Assembly (NCBI GenBank): GCA_002424815.1
Contig: DILB01000023.1
Coordinates: 8,348 to 72,347 of the forward strand
Length of the DNA stretch: 64,000 bases
Origin: Caryophanales bacterium UBA5603
GTDB lineage: Bacteria > Bacillota_I > Bacilli_A > Izemoplasmatales > Hujiaoplasmataceae
Reading direction: 5' to 3'
The notes below the pieces were generated by a model that did not search any database, had not been told where the DNA came from, and saw only the letters and a program-made list of their open reading frames with translations. How positions within the stretch are numbered: position 1 is the stretch's first letter; each line of letters begins with the position of its first letter. The position numbers and the translations under genes were made by a program. Below, one piece after another: positions 16,751 through 23,902 of the stretch.

Positions 16751-17776
16751 TTACGTCTCAATATTATTTAGAAAAGATAATAAATCCACCAGCGTCAAAT
16801 TTGGATTTTCTTCCATAGGCACATGTCCTATGCCCTCATATATTATCATATCATGATCATCGAGAGACAAGGCTGTTTGAAAAGAAAAAGCATAATCAAC
16901 CGAAATCCATCGATCTTCTTCTCCCCACATGATAAGAATGGGAATATTAGCTTCTTTGATTTTAGTAAGACGAGCTTCGCCACTCAAAGAATTCTCGGCT
17001 TTGACTTCTTCAACACTGCTTAATAATGATGAACGATGGCCTTCGACACGAAGCAAATCATAATATCGATCAAGTATAACTGGATCGATAGATGAATTTG
17101 ATCCATATACACCTTTGAGAATTATTTTCATCAAGACTTTTGGGGTAAATTTACTCACAAAATTGGATACAAAAGAACTTTTAAACAAAGCGGATTCAGC
17201 AGGTCGACTTGATTCCATCGATGGAAAAACTGCATCGATTAAAATCAATCCATTCACCGTAAATCCTGACATCTGATGATATTCGCTAGCAAACTCCCAT
17301 GCAACGCCGCCCCCCATTGAATTTCCACCGATAATACATTCATTAATGAATAAATGATCTAAGATGGCTTTCACGATAGCGGCTGACCGTCTTTGTGAAA
17401 TGATATTGTCAGAGAAACCACCCGTTAATCCATGATTAGGTAAATCAATCGCAATGATTCGATATCCCAACTGAACTAACTCGTCCATCCATGGCAAAAA
17501 CGTATGTGAAGAAGAAAATGCGCCATGTAAGAGCACAATTACCGGATCATTTAAATCACCATAATCGATATAATGAACATCGATTGTGACAAGACTTTCA
17601 TCTAAAGTGTCAATCGTTAATGTAATATAATTAGATTGATCGGTGAAATAAGTTTTTTCCATCGATTCTTTTGAAACATCTCGTCGAAAAGACAAGATTA
17701 TAATTAAAAAGATAAGCATTAAAAAAGTTAAAAAGGTCCGAATAAATATCTTTAAAATAATCTTAAATTTCATCAT
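16751..17776 (-). CDS. Membrane-anchored alpha/beta hydrolase
   Basis: A 341-residue protein with one N-terminal membrane helix (about residues 8-28), then an alpha/beta hydrolase fold. The oxyanion segment VLLHGAFSSSHTFLPWM, nucleophile elbow GGNSMGGGVA with the catalytic Ser, PILIMWGEEDRWI (acid region) and GIGHVPMEENP with the catalytic His are all present. The hydrolase domain probably faces outside. The substrate is unknown. No strong ribosome site precedes the two adjacent ATGs at 17776 and 17773. Confidence 0.82.
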   Translation of the reverse strand: MMKFKIILKIFIRTFLTFLMLIFLIIILSFRRDVSKESMEKTYFTDQSNYITLTIDTLDESLVTIDVHYIDYGDLNDPVIVLLHGAFSSSHTFLPWMDELVQLGYRIIAIDLPNHGLTGGFSDNIISQRRSAAIVKAILDHLFINECIIGGNSMGGGVAWEFASEYHQMSGFTVNGLILIDAVFPSMESSRPAESALFKSSFVSNFVSKFTPKVLMKIILKGVYGSNSSIDPVILDRYYDLLRVEGHRSSLLSSVEEVKAENSLSGEARLTKIKEANIPILIMWGEEDRWISVDYAFSFQTALSLDDHDMIIYEGIGHVPMEENPNLTLVDLLSFLNNIET

Positions 17777-17818
17777 TGATTGTATACACTTTCATCATAT
17801 GATTTAAAATATGAAAAT

Positions 17819-18367
17819 CTATTTGGTTTTAACTTTTAATAACTGTCGAATTTGATTATCCATTTGCTCGGGTTTTATCTTTGGTGAAAAACGAACAACG
17901 ACTTCACCGTTGCGATTAATCAAAAATTTTGTAAAATTCCAACGAATACGAGCAGGTTTGAATCTCAATTCACAAAAACGTATCATTTTACTGAATGTCG
18001 TTTTGGCTTCATCAAGAAAATGTTTTCTTTCTAATCGCTTCATGCGTATATATAAAGGATGCGCATGAAACCCATTGACCAAAATTTTTGCGAAGGTTTC
18101 AAAGGTGGTTCCATAACGAGTTTGACAAAATTCGGCCTGCTCTTCATTTGTTCCTGGTGCTTGACCTCCAAAAGTATTACAGGGAAAATCTAGTACTTCG
18201 AATCCTTTTGATTTATATTTTTGATAAAGATCTTCTAAGCCTTCATATTGAGGCGTGTACATGCATTCAGAAGCGGTATTAACGACAAGTAATACTTTTC
18301 CTTGGTATTTAGATAAAGAAATATCTTCACCTTTGATGTTTTTCACCTTGATGTCATAAATGTTCAT
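17819..18367 (-). CDS. Glutathione peroxidase-family thiol peroxidase
   Basis: A 182-residue thioredoxin-fold peroxidase. VVNTASECMYTPQYEGL holds the peroxidatic Cys, LDFPCNTFGGQAPG the next conserved block, and RWNFTKFLINRNGEVVVRF the conserved Trp-Asn segment. It uses Cys, not selenocysteine. Bacterial members usually draw electrons from thioredoxin. It probably detoxifies hydroperoxides in the cytoplasm. GGGGG lies just before the ATG. Confidence 0.9.
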   Translation of the reverse strand: MNIYDIKVKNIKGEDISLSKYQGKVLLVVNTASECMYTPQYEGLEDLYQKYKSKGFEVLDFPCNTFGGQAPGTNEEQAEFCQTRYGTTFETFAKILVNGFHAHPLYIRMKRLERKHFLDEAKTTFSKMIRFCELRFKPARIRWNFTKFLINRNGEVVVRFSPKIKPEQMDNQIRQLLKVKTK

Positions 18368-18593
18368 TCGCCGGTCCCCCTAATTGAATTATCTATGACC
18401 TTATTGTATCTTATTTTAGGAAATATATGAAGTATAGAGCTCAAATATAAAATAATATTATTCATTGTTGATAATAAGATGAAAAATGCATCATGAAACT
18501 ACGAATACTAATTAGAAGTTATTAAGTTAATATGGAGCAATTGACTTAAAAAAATCGATATAAAATATATTAATAATTGGCTGAGCAATATTC

Positions 18594-18622
18594 TTGCATT
18601 GATAAAAAAACCATGATATAAT
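18594..18622 (+). promoter_or_regulatory. Promoter of the fibre-protein operon
   Basis: TTGCAT (18594-18599), 17-bp spacer, TATAAT (18617-18622). Transcription should begin near 18629, giving a leader of about 150 nt that holds the riboswitch-like RNA. The gene-free stretch 18368-18780 shows nothing else clear besides this promoter, the aptamer and the terminator. Confidence 0.8.
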
Positions 18623-18650
18623 AACATCAAAAATCAAATACTACTTGAAA

Positions 18651-18714
18651 AAGCTTAACCCGGAGCAATCCGGCGACGGAAAACTAAAGGGTCTCTAAGA
18701 GATAGCCAGGTGCC
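18651..18714 (+). ncRNA. c-di-GMP-I (GEMM)-type riboswitch, copy 1
   Basis: The leader has a CCGGA-GCAA-TCCGG hairpin with a GNRA loop, then GCGACGGAAAACTA, AGGGTC, a second hairpin, and GATAGCCAGGTGCC. This order and the AAACTAnAGGGTC...GATAGCCAGGT blocks match the GEMM-I architecture of Firmicutes. The usual GACGCAAAGC core reads GACGGAAAAC instead, and the outer P1 stem is not obvious, so ligand identity is inferred. The 3' strand of the aptamer is also the 5' strand of the terminator at 18706, a typical expression-platform arrangement. Confidence 0.75.
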
Positions 18715-18738
18715 ATGAAAATGACACTTGGTTTTTTT
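18706..18738 (+). terminator. Riboswitch-linked terminator before the first fibre gene
   Basis: CCAGGTGCCAT and ATGACACTTGG form a stem of ten pairs with one C-A mismatch and a GAAA loop, followed by seven T. Its first arm is part of the aptamer, so folding of the aptamer and of the terminator should compete. Ligand binding would then turn expression on. Confidence 0.85.
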
Positions 18739-18780
18739 ATTTTAAAAATTAAAACAAAAAAATAAATGGAGGAAACAAAA

Positions 18781-19269
18781 ATGTTAAAAAAATTATTCGC
18801 AGCACTCGTTATCGCTTTATTACTCTCAGGATCCGCCCTTGCTTTTGCCTGGTGGGATAATCTCGAACAAACTCAAAATGAAACTTTGACAATTGGTCAA
18901 GGTGTAACACTTCAAGTCAGCGCAGTTGCGACTGCACCTAGTGGAAAAGTATTAGTTCCTGCAGGTGTCGTTCTAAAATCAAATGATGTTGAATCTGTTG
19001 TTCTGACATATAATGTTAAGCTTGATCTTGAAGCTGTATCCGCGCTCAATCTTGATGTAGTAGCCAGCAATGTTCAAATCGGGGGAAGCACCGAGTATGC
19101 ATCGCTCGTCAACATCAACATTAACAAAGCATCTGCAACAGTAAATAGTACTGATGTATTGGTAACAGTTACGATTACATTGACACAACCTGCAACTCAA
19201 ACAGCTTATAATGCTGTGATTAACAAGCCTATTACTTTCACATTAACATTTACTGGTTCACAAGTTTAA
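18781..19269 (+). CDS. SipW-type secreted fibre protein A (TasA/camelysin-like)
   Basis: A 162-residue secreted protein. The N-terminal signal is followed by FAWWDNLEQTQNETLTIGQG, which resembles the SipW-cleaved signal of TasA and camelysin (small side chain, aromatic pair, Asp, then a short spacer and GxGxxL). The mature part is beta-rich and Thr/Val-rich, with no Cys. It holds the VLVPAG motif shared by the other family members in this locus. The start is the ATG at 18781; an in-frame ATG at 18766 overlaps the GGAGG ribosome site and is rejected. As the first gene it is probably the main subunit. Fibre formation is inferred from family and locus. Confidence 0.75.
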   Translation: MLKKLFAALVIALLLSGSALAFAWWDNLEQTQNETLTIGQGVTLQVSAVATAPSGKVLVPAGVVLKSNDVESVVLTYNVKLDLEAVSALNLDVVASNVQIGGSTEYASLVNININKASATVNSTDVLVTVTITLTQPATQTAYNAVINKPITFTLTFTGSQV

Positions 19270-19359
19270 ACATTTAACAATAAACAAGTACAACTTTAAA
19301 ACACGTTCATTAAAAATTTAAAATAAAAAAAATAAAAAATAAAAGGAGATTAAATTATT

Positions 19360-19944
19360 ATGAAAAAAATTATCGCAATCGCAATTATCGCTTTACTATT
19401 GGGTGGTACCACATACGGTGCTTATGCTTGGTGGGATTCACTTCAACAAGAAACAGATGGAACTTTAGAAATTGGTTATGGTGTTAGATTAGAACTTGAC
19501 AGTGTCTTAAAAGATTCACGCGCTTTAGTTCCTGCAGGATCTTTCTACGCTGCTTATGAAGCTGATTACACCACAGAATATGTCTTTGAATATACTTTAA
19601 GTTTAGAAGAACCACTTAAAGAAGGTATGTTAGCTGATTTGAACATTGATATTACAAACTTTGTTCTTGGTTCATATCTTGAAGGTTTTAACAGTGCTAC
19701 TTCCGTTGTTTCAATTTCAGTAAACAACTTGGTTGAAACTGCCAACGGATCATGGGTTCTTGAAAATGCCTTTACTTCCACAAATAACACAGTTACAATC
19801 ACTGTCACTTTGACACTTGCGAACAATGGTGCTGATTTTGCTTCAGCTTATGCTTTAGTCGCTGGCAAAACGCCAACGTTTGATATCAGCTTCTTAGTTG
19901 TAAATGCATCTAGTTCCGAAGCTCCAGTTAATCCATTAGTTTAA
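19360..19944 (+). CDS. SipW-type secreted fibre protein B
   Basis: A 194-residue paralogue of protein A. The signal peptide runs into YAWWDSLQQETDGTLEIGYG, nearly the same pattern as A, followed by RALVPAGSF and a beta-rich, acidic mature domain ending in a Ser/Pro-rich tail. AAAAGGAG lies about 11 bases before the ATG. A 90-bp A-rich gap without a terminator separates it from A. An attenuator follows it, so A and B are probably made in excess over the later genes. Confidence 0.75.
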   Translation: MKKIIAIAIIALLLGGTTYGAYAWWDSLQQETDGTLEIGYGVRLELDSVLKDSRALVPAGSFYAAYEADYTTEYVFEYTLSLEEPLKEGMLADLNIDITNFVLGSYLEGFNSATSVVSISVNNLVETANGSWVLENAFTSTNNTVTITVTLTLANNGADFASAYALVAGKTPTFDISFLVVNASSSEAPVNPLV

Positions 19945-19966
19945 TATTATCAGGATTGAAATAAAG

Positions 19967-20015
19967 CACGAATCAATCGCAACTATAAGCGATCCTATTG
20001 ATCCCGTGTTTTTTT
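19967..20015 (+). terminator. Internal attenuator between fibre genes B and C
   Basis: CACG (19967-19970) pairs with CGTG (20005-20008), with inner ATCAAT/ATTGAT and CGC/GCG pairing and a bulge, followed by seven T. It lies inside the operon before gene C, so partial termination there would lower expression of C, sipW and the last gene. Confidence 0.65.
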
Positions 20016-20034
20016 CAAAGAAACGGAGGCTATC

Positions 20035-20610
20035 ATGCATTCAACTGAACGACAGATTGTTTCATTATTTAACTTTTCAAAGCGCCGTTGGTTAATTGCT
20101 TTTCTGATGGTCTTCATGACCACAGGAAGCGGAGTTGCCTATTCACTTTGGAACCGTCAATTCATTGATATAGAAGATCCAACCATTGACATCGGTGTCG
20201 GAACAGTGATTGAAGTATCTGAAACACTTAACCCACCCCCTGGAACTAAATTGATTCCATATGGCGCTTTCAAAGGTGCCAATGATATTGATGAATATAC
20301 TTTTGTTTACACCGTTAGGTTAAACAAAATCGGTCGATTAGTGGTCACTGTTAATTCAGTCACAGTCGGCGGAGAAGCCAATCCTTATAACATCATTGAA
20401 GTCGGTGTTGGATCTGAAAACAATCTCCTTCTCAATGAACCCGTTTATCGTATTACTTTTGAACCTGAAGAAGGTACGGAATTCTATGTTGCGACGATTT
20501 ATGTGACTGTAAGACTTTCACAAAATGCAACATTTGATCAATATCTTGAAATTCAAGGAAAAAGCATTTCATTAAAAATAGAATTCAAGGCGGAAGCTTT
20601 GATTGCCTGA
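20035..20610 (+). CDS. SipW-type secreted fibre protein C
   Basis: A 191-residue paralogue. A longer, basic cytoplasmic start (FNFSKRRWLIAF) precedes the signal helix, then AYSLWNRQFIDIEDPTIDIG and the family motif KLIPYGAFKGANDIDEYTF. Low abundance after the attenuator and the longer N-terminus suggest a minor or base/anchor subunit, as TapA is to TasA; that role is inference. ACGGAGG precedes the ATG. It ends in TGA, 16 bp before sipW. Confidence 0.7.
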   Translation: MHSTERQIVSLFNFSKRRWLIAFLMVFMTTGSGVAYSLWNRQFIDIEDPTIDIGVGTVIEVSETLNPPPGTKLIPYGAFKGANDIDEYTFVYTVRLNKIGRLVVTVNSVTVGGEANPYNIIEVGVGSENNLLLNEPVYRITFEPEEGTEFYVATIYVTVRLSQNATFDQYLEIQGKSISLKIEFKAEALIA

Positions 20611-20626
20611 TTTAGAAAGGAATACA

Positions 20627-21181
20627 ATGTCTGACAAAAAACCTATGAATCCAGTTGTTAAAAAAAAGATATTTGGCTGGCTGAAATTCATCATCGGCGT
20701 TGCCCTCTTATATGGTGCTGGCATTCTCGCTTTTAATTACATTCCTTTCTTGAGTAAAATTCAACACTATGTGATTGCGACTGGAAGTATGGAACCCATC
20801 ATCAGTGTCGGTGATCTTGTGTTAATCGATGACTCTGTGTCTAAAGATGATCTTAATATTGGTGATATCATTGCCTTTCGAGTAGTTGTAAATGCAGCAG
20901 GAACTGAAGTCGTCGTCGTACATTATATCGCTGATATTGAATACGATAATGATGGCGAAAGAACTTTTTTAACAAAACCACATATCAGTGAAGATTTAGA
21001 TGACTGGGTTTTATCGGATGATGATATTGTGGGCAGACATATGTTGACTCTTCCAAAAGTTGGATCTCTGCTCATGTTTATTCAATCTCCAATGGGTAAA
21101 GTTGTTATAATCGTTGATCTTGTCATCATCTATTTACTATTTAATTTCTTCACAGACAAAAACAAAACTAAAAAATCTTAA
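20627..21181 (+). CDS. sipW: SipW-family signal peptidase I (ER type)
   Basis: A 184-residue membrane peptidase. The nucleophile is in VIATGSMEPIISVGDLVLID. The usual bacterial general-base Lys is replaced by His in VVVVHYIADI, the mark of SipW/ER-type signal peptidases. One N-terminal and one C-terminal membrane helix are visible. GAAAGG sits before the ATG at 20627; a TTG in the same frame at 20603 lies within the previous gene. It should process the surrounding secreted paralogues. Confidence 0.9.
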   Translation: MSDKKPMNPVVKKKIFGWLKFIIGVALLYGAGILAFNYIPFLSKIQHYVIATGSMEPIISVGDLVLIDDSVSKDDLNIGDIIAFRVVVNAAGTEVVVVHYIADIEYDNDGERTFLTKPHISEDLDDWVLSDDDIVGRHMLTLPKVGSLLMFIQSPMGKVVIIVDLVIIYLLFNFFTDKNKTKKS

Positions 21182-21201
21182 ATGCAAAGGGAGTGAAAAC
21201 C

Positions 21202-22164
21202 ATGGCAAACAAAATCAGAATATTAATCGTTGCATCTTTGTTGATGCTGTCTGCCTTGGCGACCGCTTCGACAATCGGATATGCTTATCACGATGATCTT
21301 CAAAAAAATGTTCCCACATCAATACCTGTAGGGTTTTGGGACTTTTATGCTGGCTTACCTTTTGAGAATCTCGATGAAGAAGTTCAATATGCATTTATGT
21401 CATTCTATGGCGTTACCACTTTACAAGATCTTTATGCGAATACTCAATTTCAAGCATTGATGGATGCAGTTTCAAAAACAACGAACACAACTGGCACATA
21501 TACTGGCAATGGATATACGCTTAATAATATTGATCTAAATGGCGTTTTATGGACGGTCAACGGTGTCTATATAGCTGCAAATTCGAATATCAGTTTGGGA
21601 TTTTTAAGACAAATTGATCGAACAACAAATGCTTCTAACGCACCGCTTCACTCCGTATTACCGCCCTCTATTAGTAATCCATTACCTTATCCTGATTATG
21701 ATTTCTTTACAGCGTATGATGTTAAGAACTCTGTAACGAATAATACCTTTGGATTCCGTTTGGATAATCGTGTTATCATGACTACGAAAAATCCTATTGC
21801 TAATCTACGTTCGGTATCCTTCTATGCCATATTAGGGTTAAGATTAAATTCTACTGAATTACTTTCCAATCGTCCTTTCCAAATTCAAATCAGTCCTACA
21901 GGGGCAGAAGGTACCTTTACAAATGTCGGTACCATTCAAACGAGCACATCGCTTCCTACTGGACAAGATATTTTTAACCCCACGACGCCTATTAGTACTG
22001 CCTTTCCACTTTATACTTTTACATTGACAGCTTTGCAAATCTCATCGATGCCAGCGAATGGATACTATATCCGCTTCATCTTTGATGGTGGCGTCAGTGG
22101 TAGCGGCAGCAAAGCTACACGCTCTAGACTTGTCGTCGATGATTTCCGTATTAATATTGCTTAA
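21202..22164 (+). CDS. Large SipW-type secreted protein D
   Basis: A 320-residue secreted protein, last in the operon. Its N-terminus (ATASTIGYAYHDDLQKNVPT, then SIPVGFWDF) keeps the SipW-type pattern: aromatic residue, acidic pair, short spacer, I-x-V-G. The C-terminal half looks like a beta-jelly-roll with conserved-looking FGFRLDNRVIMTTK, FQIQISPTGAEGTFTNVG and a closing RLVVDDFRINIA, as in carbohydrate-binding or adhesive modules of surface proteins. It may be a tip adhesin or cap; the function is not known. ATG at 21202 with AGGGAG upstream; a GTG at 21193 is too close to that site. Confidence 0.65.
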   Translation: MANKIRILIVASLLMLSALATASTIGYAYHDDLQKNVPTSIPVGFWDFYAGLPFENLDEEVQYAFMSFYGVTTLQDLYANTQFQALMDAVSKTTNTTGTYTGNGYTLNNIDLNGVLWTVNGVYIAANSNISLGFLRQIDRTTNASNAPLHSVLPPSISNPLPYPDYDFFTAYDVKNSVTNNTFGFRLDNRVIMTTKNPIANLRSVSFYAILGLRLNSTELLSNRPFQIQISPTGAEGTFTNVGTIQTSTSLPTGQDIFNPTTPISTAFPLYTFTLTALQISSMPANGYYIRFIFDGGVSGSGSKATRSRLVVDDFRINIA

Positions 22165-22181
22165 ATATACCTATTGATAAC

Positions 22182-22208
22182 AAAAAACCACTAGACAGTG
22201 GTTTTTTT
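22182..22208 (+). terminator. Intrinsic terminator of the fibre operon
   Basis: AAAAAACCACT and AGTGGTTTTTTT form a stem around an AGAC loop, followed by the T run, 18 bp after the stop of gene D. Confidence 0.9.
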
Positions 22209-22252
22209 ATTTATGAAAAATAAAGCATTTCAATGTATTTAAATTAAAATAC

Positions 22253-22280
22253 TTGATTATCTTTTGAACTATGATAAAAT
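22253..22280 (+). promoter_or_regulatory. Promoter of the lone fibre paralogue
   Basis: TTGATT (22253-22258), 16-bp spacer, TAAAAT (22275-22280). It starts a leader of about 150 nt with an extra GCC-GTCG/CGAC-GC hairpin and the second riboswitch-like RNA. Confidence 0.65.
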
Positions 22281-22344
22281 AGAGTCATCATTACAAAGCC
22301 AAGCCTGTCGACATACGACGGCCGATGAATGCTTTGGTTGATAA

Positions 22345-22411
22345 AGCCAAACCCGGAGCAATCCGGCGACGGAAAACTATAGGGTCTCACAATGTGAGAT
22401 AGCCAGGTGCC
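22345..22411 (+). ncRNA. c-di-GMP-I (GEMM)-type riboswitch, copy 2
   Basis: It shares with copy 1 the run from AACCCGGAGCAATCCGG through GCGACGGAAAACTA, AGGGTCTC and GAGATAGCCAGGTGCC. Only the apical part of the second stem differs (a longer TCTCACA/TGTGAGA arm here), as expected for conserved RNA structure. Unlike copy 1 no terminator follows; the AGGAGAG ribosome site lies 15 nt downstream, so control of translation is more likely. Confidence 0.75.
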
Positions 22412-22438
22412 TGCTAAACAATCATAGGAGAGATACGT

Positions 22439-22912
22439 ATGAAGACATTGAAGGTGTTCTTTTTCGGTTTTGTTTTTCTTTTTATTTTGACCTCGGTATC
22501 TTATCGAATTTGGCGTGGAAGTCAAACGATTTTGGCTTATTCTGATACCCTCTCACAATCAATCATCCAACCACTTAATGCCCCTAAAGGTATGACGCTT
22601 GTCCCAAAAGGATGTATTTGGAGTGCTAATGAAGTGGATGAATTAACTTATCAATATGAAATTGACGTTCAATCGGGTTATGAATTAAAAATAACTTCAT
22701 TTGAAACAATTTTAATCAAAAATGGCATTAAAAACATCGATTATAAAGAATTAATAAACATTATTTCTACCATCGAAATGGTTAATGCAACCCGTGCATT
22801 AGTGACTGTAAAAGTTAGTATTCGTATGCCGGAGTCTCAAGAGGAGTATTCTTTAATTCAAGGATCTTCAGTATCTTTTTCATTAAAATTCGATCAAATC
22901 CTACTCCCTTAA
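22439..22912 (+). CDS. SipW-type secreted fibre protein E (lone paralogue)
   Basis: A 157-residue secreted protein with an N-terminal signal helix and the family motif TLVPKGCIWSANEVDELTYQ, clearly related to protein C and more distantly to A and B. The aromatic-acidic region after the signal (RIWRGSQTILAYSD) is degenerate. It carries one Cys. It has its own promoter and riboswitch copy. AGGAGAG lies six bases before the ATG. It could be a minor subunit under separate, possibly translational, control. Confidence 0.65.
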   Translation: MKTLKVFFFGFVFLFILTSVSYRIWRGSQTILAYSDTLSQSIIQPLNAPKGMTLVPKGCIWSANEVDELTYQYEIDVQSGYELKITSFETILIKNGIKNIDYKELINIISTIEMVNATRALVTVKVSIRMPESQEEYSLIQGSSVSFSLKFDQILLP

Positions 22913-22939
22913 TAACTATTATAAATGTTTATAAAAACA

Positions 22940-22969
22940 GCCATAAGTCGATTATTTACGATTTATGGC
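22940..22969. terminator. Bidirectional terminator between convergent genes
   Basis: GCCATAAGTCG pairs with CGATTTATGGC (11 pairs, one G-U). A T-rich run follows on the plus strand (TTTCTTTATT) and TTTTTAT on the minus strand. It serves fibre gene E and the nucleoside phosphorylase. Confidence 0.8.
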
Positions 22970-22977
22970 TTTCTTTA

Positions 22978-23736
22978 TTAATAATATTGAATGATTTCTT
23001 GACAAATTTCAACGAGATTTCTGCGAATTTCTGAACGTGATTGCCAAAAACGATGGTCCCATGTGACATCACTTAAATCATCGCCCCCATAAAGGATTGC
23101 CCCATACTTGACATTTCTAAATTGAGTTAACGCCATAATCGAAGCTTGTTCCATTTCAACAACCAATGCCTTTTCTTGTTTTCGAAGTGCAATTTTATCT
23201 TGCGTTTCTCGGTAAAAGGCATCCGTTGTCCATGTTTTACCAACTTGATGAGGTATTTGATGCTCAATCAGATAATATTGAATAAGCTTCACAATGGAGG
23301 GGTTTGCTTTAATCTCTCGTGAGGGACGAACATAATGATAAGACGTTCCTTCATCACGAATCGCACTATCCACAACTAATAAACCGCCCAACGGAATTTC
23401 TTTTACCAAAACACCGGCACCACCACAAAGAATAATTGATTTTACCCCTGATGCAATATACTCTTCAAGAAAGCCTACTGAAGCAGGTCCGCCTAAAGAT
23501 CCGAGTACAATCGCAATTTCAACGTTTCGAAATTGATAAACGATGGAAGGTCCGCTTTCTGAATAATAGGTTTCAATGGGAAAAATCTTATCTTCTTTTA
23601 ATAAATGATTGATAACATCGTTAAAAAAACATAAAATCAAACGGGAGGGTAACCGTTTGTTTTTTATGACATCTTCAGGATTGAATAAAGCGACCGGATT
23701 TTGATCAAATTCTAAAATGGGATAAGTTTTTTTCAT
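22978..23736 (-). CDS. Nucleoside phosphorylase (PNP/UDP family 1)
   Basis: A 252-residue enzyme of the uridine/purine nucleoside phosphorylase fold. The phosphate-site segment VLGSLGGPASVGFLEEYIAS, CGGAGVLVKEIPLGGLLVVD, and VVEMEQASIMALTQFRNVKY with the ribose/base-binding ME pair support this. It cleaves nucleosides with phosphate for base salvage. Base specificity is not readable. AGGGGG precedes the ATG; TATAAT on the minus strand at 23768-23773 is a likely -10. Confidence 0.85.
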   Translation of the reverse strand: MKKTYPILEFDQNPVALFNPEDVIKNKRLPSRLILCFFNDVINHLLKEDKIFPIETYYSESGPSIVYQFRNVEIAIVLGSLGGPASVGFLEEYIASGVKSIILCGGAGVLVKEIPLGGLLVVDSAIRDEGTSYHYVRPSREIKANPSIVKLIQYYLIEHQIPHQVGKTWTTDAFYRETQDKIALRKQEKALVVEMEQASIMALTQFRNVKYGAILYGGDDLSDVTWDHRFWQSRSEIRRNLVEICQEIIQYY

Positions 23737-23865
23737 AAATTAACCCCCTAGGTAATCATTACTTTTGATTATAACATCTCTTCAGTTAAATATCATTATA
23801 AAATCAACTCTCAGAACAATGGTTTTATGATATAATATTGGCGATAAATTTCACTATTTTAGCCA

Positions 23866-23902
23866 AAGGAGTTTCTCTTTAGATAAGAGAATATAACCTA
23901 TG
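23866..23902 (+). promoter_or_regulatory. Ribosome site separated from its start by a hairpin
   Basis: AAAGGAG (23866-23871) lies 28 bases before the only usable ATG (23900). Between them TCTCTT and AAGAGA form a six-pair hairpin with a five-base loop. Folding would bring the ribosome site to within usual distance of the start. A TATAAT -10 at 23831-23836 lies upstream. Confidence 0.45.

Noticed and set aside
18766..18780. Upstream in-frame ATG for fibre gene A
   Set aside because: It is inside the GGAGG ribosome site of the ATG at 18781 and would put polar residues before a perfect signal peptide.
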